DNA of 64,000 bases from NCBI GenBank assembly GCA_963851025.1, contig CAWKOA010000010.1:186001-250000 (forward strand). The letters run 5' to 3'. Of the stretch, positions 46,795 to 55,651 are shown piece by piece. The position numbers and the translations under genes are program-made. Under the pieces are notes generated by a model. The model made no database searches. It saw nothing but the letters and a program-made list of their open reading frames with translations, and was not told the origin of the DNA. This DNA comes from RYN-230 sp963851025 (GTDB lineage Bacteria > Actinomycetota > Actinomycetes > Streptosporangiales > Streptosporangiaceae). Positions within the stretch are counted from its first letter, which is position 1. Every line of letters begins with the position of its first letter.

Positions 46795-46895
46795 TCTGGC
46801 CGTCCCGTCCTGGCCCGGTGTGGCGCACGACTCACAACCGGCAGGCCGTCACCTGCCGAATACCAGTGACCAGCCCCCATGCGAGACTCGAGGAT

Positions 46896-48410
46896 ATGTC
46901 CACGTCCCTGCGTTGCCTGGTCACAGGCTCATCCGGGTACATCGGCGGCCGGCTCGTGCCCGAGCTGCTCGCCGCGGGCCACCGGGTCCGGTGCATGGCC
47001 CGGGACCCGGGAAAGCTGGGTAACCGGCCCTGGACCGACGACGTGGAGATCGCCCAGGCCGACGTCATGGACGCCGCGGCGGTCCGGCGGGCGCTGCAGG
47101 ACGTGGACGTGGCCTACTACCTGATCCACTCCCTCGGCACCGGTGCCTCGTTCGAGCAGAAGGATCGCGACGCGGCCGGGCTGTTCGCCGCGGCGGCCTC
47201 GGAAGCGGGGGTGCGGCGCATCGTGTACCTGGGCGGGATCGTGTCCGGCCCGGCCGCGGACCTGTCCCCGCACCTGCGTTCCCGGGGCGAGGTGGGCGAC
47301 ATCCTGCTGCACAGCGGGGTGCCGACCGCCGCCCTGCAGGCCGCCGTGATCATCGGCAGCGGCTCGGCGTCGTTCGAGATGCTCCGCTACCTGACCGAGC
47401 GGCTGCCGGTCATGGTCACCCCGAAGTGGGTGGAGACCAGGATCCAGCCGATCGCGGTCAGCGACGTGCTCCGCTACCTGGCCGGCTGCGCGGACCTGCC
47501 GCCGGACGTCAACCGCCGGTTCGACATCGGCGGCCCGGACATCCTCACCTACGCGGAGATGATGCGGCGCTACACCGAGGCGGCCGGGCTGCCGCCGCGG
47601 GTGCTGATCCCGGTGCCGCTGCTCACCCCGCGGCTGTCGTCGCTGTGGGTCGGGCTGGTCACGCCGGTACCGTCCGGGCTGGCCATGCCCCTGGTGGAAT
47701 CGCTGCGCAACGAGGTGGTGTGCGCCGAGCACGACATCGCCGAGTACGTCCCCGACCCGCCGGGCGGCCTGCTCCCCATCGGCCAGGCCCTCAGCCTGGC
47801 GCTGCGGCACACCGCCGAGGGGGACGTGTCCACCCGCTGGTCCTCAGCGGGCACCCCTGGCGCGCCCAGCGATCCGCTGCCCAGCGACCCCGCCTGGGCG
47901 GGCGGCTCCCTGTTCGTGGACGACCGGAGCAGCGTGGTCCGGGCCTCACCCGAGGCGCTGTGGCGGGTCATCGAGGGCATCGGCGGCGAGACCGGCTGGT
48001 ACTCCTTCCCGCTCGCCTGGGCCGTGCGCGGGCTGATGGACCGGCTGGCCGGCGGGGTCGGGCTGCGCCGCGGCCGCCGCGACCCGAAGCACCTGCTGGT
48101 CGGGGACGCGCTGGACTTCTGGCGGGTCGAGGCCATCACCCCCGGGTCCCTGCTCCGGCTGCGCGCCGAGATGAAGCTGCCCGGCCTGGCCTGGCTCGAG
48201 CTGTCGGTCGGCGAGGACGACCAGGGCCGGACCGTCTACCACCAGCGGGCCATCTTCCAGCCCCGCGGCGCGGCCGGCATCGCGTACTGGCGGTCCATCT
48301 CCCCGTTCCACGGCGTCGTGTTCGGCGGCATGGTCCGCAACATCGCCCAGGCCGCCGAGCACGTCAGCCCGTGGGGCGTCGCCGCCACGGAGAACGCCGG
48401 GCCGGGTTAG
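46896..48410 (+). CDS. SDR (NmrA-like) fused to DUF2867
   Basis: 504 residues. The N-terminal atypical SDR domain has CLVTGSSGYIGGRLVPELL, the partner YLIHSLGTGASFEQKDRDAA and IVYLGGIVSG. From about residue 340 a DUF2867/SRPBCC-like domain follows: SSVVRASPEALWRVIEGIGG, then GWYSFPLAWAVRGLMDRLAG. This two-domain protein is common in actinobacteria and annotated only as an NAD(P)-binding oxidoreductase. I chose the ATG at 46896 because the Rossmann motif begins eight residues later; the longer upstream open frame is not conserved. Confidence 0.9.
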   Translation: MSTSLRCLVTGSSGYIGGRLVPELLAAGHRVRCMARDPGKLGNRPWTDDVEIAQADVMDAAAVRRALQDVDVAYYLIHSLGTGASFEQKDRDAAGLFAAAASEAGVRRIVYLGGIVSGPAADLSPHLRSRGEVGDILLHSGVPTAALQAAVIIGSGSASFEMLRYLTERLPVMVTPKWVETRIQPIAVSDVLRYLAGCADLPPDVNRRFDIGGPDILTYAEMMRRYTEAAGLPPRVLIPVPLLTPRLSSLWVGLVTPVPSGLAMPLVESLRNEVVCAEHDIAEYVPDPPGGLLPIGQALSLALRHTAEGDVSTRWSSAGTPGAPSDPLPSDPAWAGGSLFVDDRSSVVRASPEALWRVIEGIGGETGWYSFPLAWAVRGLMDRLAGGVGLRRGRRDPKHLLVGDALDFWRVEAITPGSLLRLRAEMKLPGLAWLELSVGEDDQGRTVYHQRAIFQPRGAAGIAYWRSISPFHGVVFGGMVRNIAQAAEHVSPWGVAATENAGPG

Positions 48411-48462
48411 GCCCGGCGGCCGCCCGGCGGACCGGGCCGGATACGCCCGGCGGCCACGGGCC

Positions 48463-48496
48463 GGGTGCTCCGCGGCGTTAAGGCCGCGGAACACCC
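48463..48496. terminator. Bidirectional terminator hairpin
   Basis: GGGTGCTCCGCGGC (48463-48476) and GCCGCGGAACACCC (48483-48496) pair along 14 positions with one mismatch and a GTTAAG loop. It lies between the convergent SDR-DUF2867 and sugar permease genes and can end both transcripts. Confidence 0.75.
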
Positions 48497-48525
48497 AGTC
48501 GTGGCCGCCCGGGGACGCTGGGCGG

Positions 48526-49845
48526 TTAGACCGTGTCACGTCCCCGCCGGGTCAGCGCGTCCACGGTGACCGCGGCGACGAGCACGAGCGCCGTCCACAT
48601 CAACTGCGCCGGTGCCGTCAGGCCGAGCAACTGCAGCCCGTTGGCGATCACGCCGACGACGAGGCCGCCCAGCAGCGCGTCCAGCATCTTGCCCCGCCCG
48701 CCGAACAGGCTGGTGCCGCCGATGACCGCCGCCGCCACGGCGTTCAGCACGTTGGCCCCGCCGTTGACGCCGCTGGAGATCGACCCCAGGTAGGAGGAGT
48801 AGATGATGCCGGTAATGCCGGCGGTCAGGCCGCACAGCGCGAACGCCAGCACGCGGATCCGGTTGGTGTTGACACCGGCCCGCCGGGCGGCCTCGGTGTT
48901 GCCGCCGATCGCGTAGATATAACGGCCGAACCGGGTCCGCCCGAGCAGGGTCGTGTAGATGACCAGCACGGCCAGCACGACCAGCACCACCCAGGGCAGC
49001 CCGCGCACGGCCAGGAAGAGCGTGCCGCGGTTGGTGTTGCCCACCAGCACCACCACGATGCCCGCCACCGCGATCGTGGCGATCTTCAGCAGCGTGATGG
49101 ACAGGGGCGGGGCGACCAGCCCGTTGACGCGCCGCCGGTGGTCCCGCAGGTACATCATGGTGCCGGCCAGCACGACCAGCACGATCGTGACGATCCAGCT
49201 GCCGGCCGCGCTGAGCGCGCCGCCCTCGATGTCGTTGAGGACGTTGTTGTTCAGCCGGATGACGCCGCCGTTGCCGATGCTGCCGGTCGCGTCGATCAGG
49301 AAGATCAGCAGGCCGGACAGGAACAGGTAGCCGGCCAGCGTGACGACGAACGAGGGCAATCGCAGGCGGGTGATGATGACGCCCTGGACGGCCCCGTAGA
49401 TTCCGGTCGCCGCGAGCGTGGCCAGGATCGCGACCCACCAGGGCCAGCCTGTGGCCACCATCCACAGGGCGACGACCGCCCCGCAGGCCGCGGTGTACCC
49501 GGCCGCCAGGTCGATCTCGCCCAGCAGCAGCACGAAGACCTCGGCCATGCCGAGGGTGATGATGAACGCGGCCTGGGTCATCAGGTTGACCAGGTTGCCC
49601 GCGGACAGGAAGACCGAGCTCTTGATCTGGAAGAAGATCACGATCACGACGAGGCCGATGATGACCGGCAGCGCGCCGCTCCCGCCGCCGCGGACCTGCT
49701 TGGCCCAGATCCGCACGTACTCACCGACCGAGTTGGCCATCAGCTCCGCTGAGGCCCCGGTCCGGACCGCGATGTCTTCCGGGCTGTCCGCCCCGCTGTC
49801 CGCGGCGATCTCGCCCCGCTCGGGTGCTGGATTCGTGGATGTCAA
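48526..49845 (-). CDS. Sugar ABC transporter permease (XylH/RbsC-like)
   Basis: 439 residues with about ten to twelve membrane helices. A cytoplasmic leader of about 45 residues precedes the first helix (ALPVIIGLVVIVIFFQIKSS). Family landmarks are FVLLLGEIDLAAGYTAACGA and IYAIGGNTEAARRAGVNTNR (the EAA-like coupling loop), then GLTAGITGIIYSSYLGSISS. This is the monosaccharide importer class. It is last in the SBP-ATPase-permease unit, three bases after the ATPase stop. Confidence 0.93.
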   Translation of the reverse strand: MTSTNPAPERGEIAADSGADSPEDIAVRTGASAELMANSVGEYVRIWAKQVRGGGSGALPVIIGLVVIVIFFQIKSSVFLSAGNLVNLMTQAAFIITLGMAEVFVLLLGEIDLAAGYTAACGAVVALWMVATGWPWWVAILATLAATGIYGAVQGVIITRLRLPSFVVTLAGYLFLSGLLIFLIDATGSIGNGGVIRLNNNVLNDIEGGALSAAGSWIVTIVLVVLAGTMMYLRDHRRRVNGLVAPPLSITLLKIATIAVAGIVVVLVGNTNRGTLFLAVRGLPWVVLVVLAVLVIYTTLLGRTRFGRYIYAIGGNTEAARRAGVNTNRIRVLAFALCGLTAGITGIIYSSYLGSISSGVNGGANVLNAVAAAVIGGTSLFGGRGKMLDALLGGLVVGVIANGLQLLGLTAPAQLMWTALVLVAAVTVDALTRRGRDTV

Positions 49846-49848
49846 GGG

Positions 49849-50640
49849 TCAGCCCTCCCGGCCGCTGTCGGGGGTGCGGGCACCGTTGCCCGTGCGGCCG
49901 TTGCGTTCCAGGCCGCCCGTGGTCATCAGCTCGACCACGGACGACGTGTCGTAGTCGGACGCCGGGCCGACCGAGACCAGCCGCCCCAGGTACAGGACAG
50001 CGATCCGGTCGGCGACCTGGAAGACGTCGGTCAGGTTATGCGAGACCACGAGCACGGCGATCCCGCGCCCGGCCAGGCGCCGGATGAGGTCGAGGACCAG
50101 TTCGGTCTGGGACACGCCCAGGGCGGCCGTCGGCTCGTCCATGATCACGAGCCTCGCGTCGAGCATCACGGCCTTGGCCACCGCCACCGACTGGCGCTGC
50201 CCGCCGGACAGCGAGCCGACCGGCTGGCGGATGTTGCGGACCGTGACGACCCGCAGGTCGCTCAGGGTCTGCTTGGCCATCTTCTCCATGGTCACCTCGT
50301 CCAGCAGCACATGCCGCCGTTTCTCGTGACCGAGGAGCATGTTCGCGACGATGTCGAGATTGTCACAGAGGGCGAGGTCCTGGTAAACGGTGGCGATCCC
50401 GGCGTCGGTGGCATCCCTCGGGGAGCGGAAGTGCACCTGCTGGCCCTGCCAGACGATCTGCCCGTGCGAGGGTTCCCAGATTCCGGAGATGGTCTTGATC
50501 AGAGTTGACTTGCCGGCCCCGTTGTCGCCGACCAGGGCAGTGACCTGCCCGGCCGGGATCTCGAGGTCGATCCCGCTGAGCGCCTGCACCGGGCCGAAGT
50601 TCTTCCCGATGCCGCGCATTTGCAGTAGCGGCCCGTCCAT
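49849..50640 (-). CDS. Sugar ABC transporter ATP-binding protein
   Basis: 263 residues, a single ABC domain rather than the double cassette of RbsA/XylG. Walker A is GDNGAGKSTLIK, the signature SLSGGQRQSVAVAKA, Walker B LVIMDEPTAALGVSQ and the switch His is in VVSHNLTDV. It powers the permease encoded just downstream. VYQDLALCDNLDIVANMLLG is nearly the same as in the kinase-fused ATPase at 52948-55515, so the two are paralogues. I chose the ATG for MDGPLLQMRG with GAAGGA upstream. Confidence 0.93.
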   Translation of the reverse strand: MDGPLLQMRGIGKNFGPVQALSGIDLEIPAGQVTALVGDNGAGKSTLIKTISGIWEPSHGQIVWQGQQVHFRSPRDATDAGIATVYQDLALCDNLDIVANMLLGHEKRRHVLLDEVTMEKMAKQTLSDLRVVTVRNIRQPVGSLSGGQRQSVAVAKAVMLDARLVIMDEPTAALGVSQTELVLDLIRRLAGRGIAVLVVSHNLTDVFQVADRIAVLYLGRLVSVGPASDYDTSSVVELMTTGGLERNGRTGNGARTPDSGREG

Positions 50641-50755
50641 GGCTTGAGTTCCTTCGCTGATACCGGGCGAAGCCCGGCCCGCGGTGGCGGGCCGGGCTCC
50701 GTCTGCCGAGCTACCTGTCACTGCTGGTGTCCCGGTCGGCTATCCGACCTCGACG

Positions 50756-51964
50756 TCAACCCGAGATGCCCGCGGCCGAGCACGCGCTCGCGTACTTGCC
50801 CGCGCACAGCTGGGAGGCCGGAACGAACTTGTCCGCGATGACGGTCGAGTTCATGTTAGACGTGGTCACCCAGGTCGGGCTGAGCAGCGCGGACTTCACG
50901 GCCACCTTGGCCGTGGTGTCCTGGGTGCTGCCGTTGACCAGGCTGGCCGGCGGCGTGATCCCGGCCCGGGTGTACATGGCCAGCGCAGCGGCCGCCTGGG
51001 CCTCCAGGTAGATGGGCTTGTACACGGTGCCGCACTGGTAGCCGGTCAGGATGTTCTGCAGGCCGGTCAGCGTGGCGTCCTGGCCCGTGGTCGGGAAGGT
51101 CTTGGCCTTGATGCCCTTGTTCGCCAGGTAGTGGATGATCGGCGCGCCGTTCTCGTCGTTCGGGATCAGCGCGGCGTTGATGGTCGGGTGGGCGGTGTAC
51201 TGCTGCTGGAACTCACTCAGCGCGGTCGGCGGGTCCCAGGTGCCGGCCGGGTTGCTGACGTCCTTCCAGCCGGAGCTGAAGTGGGGCGCGAGCACCGCGT
51301 CATAGCCCTGGGCGAACAGCGTCGCGTTGTTGTCGGTGGGCGCGCCCTTCATGACAATGACCTGCGGCTTCTTCACGCCCCAGGCGGCGACGCAGCTGAC
51401 CAGGCCCTGCCCCATCAGCTTGCCGACCTGCACATTGTTGAAGCTGACGTAGTACTTGCGGCTGCCGCCGAGGACCAGCCGGTCGTAGTCGATGACCGCG
51501 ACGCCGTGCGCCTTGGCGTACGACTCGATGTGCGCGCCGACCCCGGAGTCCAGCGCGTCCACGACCAGCACGCTGGCGCCCTTGGTGATGGCCGTCTGGG
51601 CGTCGCTGAACTGGGTCGCGTCGCTGCCCAGCGCGTTCTGCACCGTGTACTGCGACGACTTGAGCCCGGCCTTCTGGAACGACTCCTTCAGGTACGGGGC
51701 GTCGAACTCGACGTAACGGGTGGACGACACGGTGTCCGGCAGGATCACGGCGACGCTGCCCTTGCCCTTGGCGGCGAGGGGCTTGAGCGTGGCCATGGCC
51801 GAGAACGAGTTGTTGATCTGGCTGAGGGAGAGCTGGGGGATCGCGGCGCTGCTGCTGCCGCTTCCGGAGGAACCGGACGATGAGCTGCTGCCGCAGGCGG
51901 CGATGACGAGAGCCGCACTGCCAGCCACGGCCGTCAGCGCCACTTTCTTGGTAACTGAATACAA
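50756..51964 (-). CDS. Sugar-binding lipoprotein (XylF/RbsB-like)
   Basis: About 402 residues. The N-terminus is a lipoprotein signal: SVTKKVALTAVAGSAALVI followed by AACG (lipobox), then a Ser/Gly linker. Two periplasmic-binding lobes follow, with VAVILPDTVSSTRYVEFDAP, VLVVDALDSGVGAHIESYAK and AALIPNDENGAPIIHYLANK, as in xylose/ribose-type binding proteins. I favour a TTG start at 51964, five bases after AGGTGG; GTG at 51973 is the alternative. It binds the imported sugar outside the membrane and is first in the importer unit. Confidence 0.92.
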   Translation of the reverse strand: MYSVTKKVALTAVAGSAALVIAACGSSSSSGSSGSGSSSAAIPQLSLSQINNSFSAMATLKPLAAKGKGSVAVILPDTVSSTRYVEFDAPYLKESFQKAGLKSSQYTVQNALGSDATQFSDAQTAITKGASVLVVDALDSGVGAHIESYAKAHGVAVIDYDRLVLGGSRKYYVSFNNVQVGKLMGQGLVSCVAAWGVKKPQVIVMKGAPTDNNATLFAQGYDAVLAPHFSSGWKDVSNPAGTWDPPTALSEFQQQYTAHPTINAALIPNDENGAPIIHYLANKGIKAKTFPTTGQDATLTGLQNILTGYQCGTVYKPIYLEAQAAAALAMYTRAGITPPASLVNGSTQDTTAKVAVKSALLSPTWVTTSNMNSTVIADKFVPASQLCAGKYASACSAAGISG

Positions 51965-52238
51965 CGGAACCACCTCGCTGTGGGCGGGTACATGTCGGGG
52001 CGCGTGACCCGGCGGCATACCTTCAGCCGCCGCACGCCCCCATCTATCTGGGGAAACAGTAGGACGACAGGGATAAACAGGGCCGTAAACATCTCTGTAA
52101 CGTCGTGAAAAAAGTATTAACAACATTCGAGCGCCGATTATGGTTACCGCTCACATTCGAATTTGTGTCTGGCGTGAGACGAGCCCGAGACCCGGCTGAG
52201 ACCGGAATGACTTAGGGCGTGCCTTAGGCGCGGCCGAT
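51965..52238 (-). promoter_or_regulatory. Likely promoter region of the sugar importer
   Basis: 274 bases between the response regulator and binding-protein genes. It contains an AT-rich patch (52075-52140, with a run of T on the minus strand) unlike its surroundings. This is where the response regulator would be expected to act; no repeat could be assigned with confidence. Confidence 0.45.
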
Positions 52239-52946
52239 TCACTCGGCGGCGATGCGGTAGCCGGCCCGCGGCTGGGTGAGGATCACCGGCTCGCTGTCGT
52301 CCGTTTCGAGCTTGGCGCGCAGCCGGCGGACGTAGACCCGCACGTACTCGGTCTCGGTCTCGTAGCCGCGGCCCCAGACCCGGCGCAGCAGGTGCGCGTG
52401 GGTCAGCAGCTTCCCGCGGTTGATGGCCAGCTCGCGCAGCAGCGCGAACTCCGTCGGGGTGAGATGGACGGCCACCCCGTCCCGGCGGACCTGCTGGCTG
52501 GCCAGGTCGATCTCCACCTGGCCGATGGTGATCACCGGCGGGACGCTCTGCGGGGCCGTCTCGGCGGGGCGGGTGCGGCGGAGCGTCGCGGTGATCCGGG
52601 CCAGCAGTTCCTCGATGCTGAACGGCTTGGTCAGGTAGTCGTCCGCGCCCATGTTGAGCGCGGTGACCTTGTCCCGTTCGCCGCCGCGGGCGGACACCAC
52701 GATGATGGCGACCGAGGAGCGTTCCCGGATCAGCTGGCACAGCTCGAACCCGTCGATCTCGGGCAGCATGAGATCGAGCAGCACGATGTCGGGGTCCTCG
52801 GTCTCCAGCAGGTTCAGCGCCCGCAGCCCGTCGGCGGAGACCACGGTGTCGAACCCCCGCACCGAGAGGTTGGACCGGATCAGGTCCACGATGTTCGGGT
52901 CGTCCTCGACCACCAGGGCGCGGGTGGTGCCGGTCTGCTTGAGCAT
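52239..52946 (-). CDS. OmpR/PhoB-family response regulator (KdpE-like)
   Basis: 235 residues. The receiver has VVEDDPNIVDLI, phosphoacceptor DIVLLDLMLPEIDGF, the switch region VVSARGGERDKV and Lys in DDYLTKPFSIEELLARI. The winged helix has LTPTEFALLRELAINRGKLL, HLLRRVWGRGYETETEYVR and LTQPRAGYRIAAE, close to KdpE. It starts one base after the stop of the ABC-kinase fusion gene, so they form one sensory pair. The sugar importer just downstream is the likely target. Confidence 0.94.
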   Translation of the reverse strand: MLKQTGTTRALVVEDDPNIVDLIRSNLSVRGFDTVVSADGLRALNLLETEDPDIVLLDLMLPEIDGFELCQLIRERSSVAIIVVSARGGERDKVTALNMGADDYLTKPFSIEELLARITATLRRTRPAETAPQSVPPVITIGQVEIDLASQQVRRDGVAVHLTPTEFALLRELAINRGKLLTHAHLLRRVWGRGYETETEYVRVYVRRLRAKLETDDSEPVILTQPRAGYRIAAE

Positions 52947-52947
52947 C

Positions 52948-55515
52948 TCAGCTGGCTCCCCTCGCCGGCGCCGGTGCGGTCCGGCTGGCCGTCCCGGTCT
53001 CCGGCCCGCCGCCGGGGGCCGGGGTGTCCGCGGCCGGGTTCTCGGGGTTCTCCACCGGCAGGGAGATCCGGAAGGTGGTGCCCTGGCCCGGCTGGACGAG
53101 CTCCATCTGGCCGCCGTGAGCCTCGACGATGCCCCGGGCGATGGACAGGCCCAGGCCGGACCCGGAACTGGGCGAGCGGTGGCGGCGCATCGGCTCGAAC
53201 GGGGCCTGCGCGACGTCGGCCGGCATCCCGGGCCCGTTGTCGGCCACGCTCACCAGCACCGTACCGGGGCCGTCGAGGCTCGCCGTGACCATGACCCGGG
53301 TACCCGGGGGGTTGTGGCCGACCGCGTTGGCCAGCAGGTTCACGAAGACCTGTTCCAGGCGGTCGTGGTCGGCCCAGATGGCGGGCAGGTCGGCCGCGCA
53401 CCGCACGCCGACCAGCAGCGCACCGGACGGGGGCAGGCAGGCGATCGCGGCGTCGAGGACCAGGGGCATGTCACACCAGTCCCGCTGCAGCTGCAGGATG
53501 CCGGACTCGATCGCGGAGAACCGCAGCAGGTCGTCCACCAGCCGGCCGAGCCGGGCCGACTCGGCCGCGATCCGGGTCAGGAACCGCTGCTCCGAATCCT
53601 GATCCCAGGTCACGTCGGTCTGGAGCAGGCTGGAGGCGTATCCCCTGATCGCCGTCAGCGGGGTGCGGAGCTCGTGACTCAGCCGGGACAGGAAGCCGCG
53701 CTGCAGCTCACGGGACCGGCGCAGCGCGGCGGTCTCCTGGTTGGCGAACCAGGCCTCCTCGCGCTCCAGCGCCAGCCGCAGCGAGTGGGCCGCGTCCTCC
53801 AGCAGGGCCGCGGAGTCCGCGGGCAGCGGCCCGTCATGCCAGCGGGCCACGAGGGCCGCCTGGCTGTCGGGGGCCGGGAAGGCCACGGCCAGCAGGCGCT
53901 CATCGGCGTCGCGGCTGGGCTGCGCGGCCACGTCCTGGCCGCCCCGGGCCAGGGCTGACCCGGCGGCCCGCCGGGCCGCCGGGCTCGCGGCCGCGGAGTC
54001 AGGGCCGTGCGGCCCGGTCCGGCGGGGATCGGCCGGATCGGGCAGGTCGGCCAGGCTGGCCGCCGCCCGGCAGGCGGGCGGCAGGCCGGGCCGCTGGACC
54101 ACCAGCGCCACCTCGTCGGCTTCCAGGCCCCGGCGGAGCAACTGGAGGGCGATGCCCAGCCCGTCGGCGACCGGGGTCGGGCCGGCCAGGGTCTCCAGCA
54201 TTTCCCGGATGGTCTCCAGCACCCGGTTGCGCGAGGTGACCTCGTCCAGCAGCCGGTCCCGCTCGATCGCGCCGGCCGCGTACCCGGCGTACAGGGTGGC
54301 CAGGTCGAGGTCGTCGCGCTGCGGCTTGCCCGCCGTGGCGCGGAACACGGTGATGACGCCGAGGATCCCGCCCGGGCCCAGCACCGGGACCGACCAGGAG
54401 CTCGCGACCTTCGCCGACCTGGCCTCCTCGGCGAAAGCCGTCCAGGCCGCCCCCGCCTGGACGTCTTCCTCGACGATGGGGCATTGCGCGGTGGCGGCCA
54501 GCCCGACCGGACCGCCGGCCGGGCCCAGCGGCAGCTCCGACCAGGCGGACAGCAGCGGAGGCGCCAGGCCCAGCGAGGCCGCGCACACCAGCCTGGACTG
54601 CGCCAGCAGGTGGATGCACAGCCGCTCGCTGCCCAGCGCGGCGCCCAGCGCGGACAGGATCAGCGCCAGGCTCGACGACGGGTCCGCCGACACCAGCCGG
54701 TCGGTAAGGCCGTGCAGCCGGGTCAGCTGCCGCCGCGCGGACGCGTCCACCTCCTGGCCGGACACCAGGGCCACGACGTCGCCGGGATGCACCTCGCTCG
54801 GCGCCACCTCGGCGACCAGCTGGCCGTACCGGAGCACCGCGATCCGGTCCGCCAGGCGGAACATCTGGCTGATGTCGTGGCACGCGAGCAGGACCGTGGT
54901 GCCCTGCGCGCGGACCCGCGCGATCAGCTCTTCCACCAGGGCCGATTCCTGCACGCCGAGCGAGGCGGTGGGCTCGTCGAGGAGCAGCAGCCGGGGCTGG
55001 TGCGCCATGGCCCGGGCCACCGCCACCAGCTGGCGCTGGCCACCGGACAGGGACCGGACCGAGCGTTCCGGGTCGTTGAGCGGCACACCCAGCTGCTCGA
55101 GGATCGCCGCGGCGTCCCGGCGCATCCGGATGCTGGACAGCAGCTGGCGGCGGCGCTCGCGGCCGAGCATCACGTTGGAGGCGATGTCCAGGTTGTCGCA
55201 CAGGGCCAGGTCCTGCCAGACCACCGAGACGCCCTGGCGCTTGGCGCCCTGCGGGTCGGCCGGGACCGGCCGCCCGTCCAGCGCGATCACGCCCGAGGTC
55301 GGGGTGATATCCCCGGCGATGCACCGGATCAGCGTGCTCTTGCCCGCGCCGTTCTCGCCGGCCAGCGCGACGAGCTCACCCGCGCGCACCGTGAGATCCA
55401 CCCCGTCCAGGGCGGTCAGCGGGCCGAAACGGACCCGGAGCCCGGACACCGCGAGCTGCACGGGCGCCCGTGCCGCCGGGGCCTGCGGCCCCGGGGCTAG
55501 GGGTGCTGGATGCAC
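52948..55515 (-). CDS. ABC ATPase fused to GAF domains and a histidine kinase
   Basis: About 855 residues, no membrane segment. Residues 20-245 are a complete ABC ATPase: Walker A GENGAGKSTLIRC (~52), signature SLSGGQRQLVAVARA (~157), Walker B LLLLDEPTASLGVQ (~180), switch His LLACHDISQMF. A GAF-like stretch follows (ALGSERLCIHLLAQSRLVCA to VITVFRATAG), then a second (LETIREMLETLAGPTPVADG to ERLLAVAFP). The kinase has the H-box FLSRLSHELRTPLTAIRGYA (~612), N-box VFVNLLANAVGHNPP (~728), G1 VADNGPGMP and G2 GSGLGLSIARG. I use the GTG at 55515 because the longer frame runs over the divergent merR promoter. It probably senses transporter state or substrate and phosphorylates the adjacent regulator; this is inferred. 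Confidence 0.88.
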   Translation of the reverse strand: MHPAPLAPGPQAPAARAPVQLAVSGLRVRFGPLTALDGVDLTVRAGELVALAGENGAGKSTLIRCIAGDITPTSGVIALDGRPVPADPQGAKRQGVSVVWQDLALCDNLDIASNVMLGRERRRQLLSSIRMRRDAAAILEQLGVPLNDPERSVRSLSGGQRQLVAVARAMAHQPRLLLLDEPTASLGVQESALVEELIARVRAQGTTVLLACHDISQMFRLADRIAVLRYGQLVAEVAPSEVHPGDVVALVSGQEVDASARRQLTRLHGLTDRLVSADPSSSLALILSALGAALGSERLCIHLLAQSRLVCAASLGLAPPLLSAWSELPLGPAGGPVGLAATAQCPIVEEDVQAGAAWTAFAEEARSAKVASSWSVPVLGPGGILGVITVFRATAGKPQRDDLDLATLYAGYAAGAIERDRLLDEVTSRNRVLETIREMLETLAGPTPVADGLGIALQLLRRGLEADEVALVVQRPGLPPACRAAASLADLPDPADPRRTGPHGPDSAAASPAARRAAGSALARGGQDVAAQPSRDADERLLAVAFPAPDSQAALVARWHDGPLPADSAALLEDAAHSLRLALEREEAWFANQETAALRRSRELQRGFLSRLSHELRTPLTAIRGYASSLLQTDVTWDQDSEQRFLTRIAAESARLGRLVDDLLRFSAIESGILQLQRDWCDMPLVLDAAIACLPPSGALLVGVRCAADLPAIWADHDRLEQVFVNLLANAVGHNPPGTRVMVTASLDGPGTVLVSVADNGPGMPADVAQAPFEPMRRHRSPSSGSGLGLSIARGIVEAHGGQMELVQPGQGTTFRISLPVENPENPAADTPAPGGGPETGTASRTAPAPARGAS

Positions 55516-55612
55516 GGGCTGACCAGAGGGCGGCTGGGGACGCTCATGGGGACATTCTCGCCGGCATCGTGGCTGCTCACCACCTATCGGCCGGCCCGGG
55601 GCGCTGTACCGC

Positions 55613-55643
55613 TTGACTCCGTACCGGAGTACGGCTGTTAGCT
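55613..55643 (+). promoter_or_regulatory. MerR-type promoter/operator
   Basis: TTGACT (55613-55618), then exactly 19 bases, then TTAGCT (55638-55643). The overlong spacer contains the dyad CCGTAC-CGGA-GTACGG, the same half-sites as the classical mercury-resistance merO (CCGTAC, four bases, GTACGG). The merR ATG follows at 55652, so the message would be nearly leaderless. Confidence 0.85.
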
Positions 55644-55651
55644 TGCCGGGC

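Noticed and set aside
46161..46895. Upstream extension of the SDR-DUF2867 protein
   Set aside because: The extra 245 residues are an out-of-frame read of the GH18 gene; the Rossmann motif and a proper ATG start at 46896.
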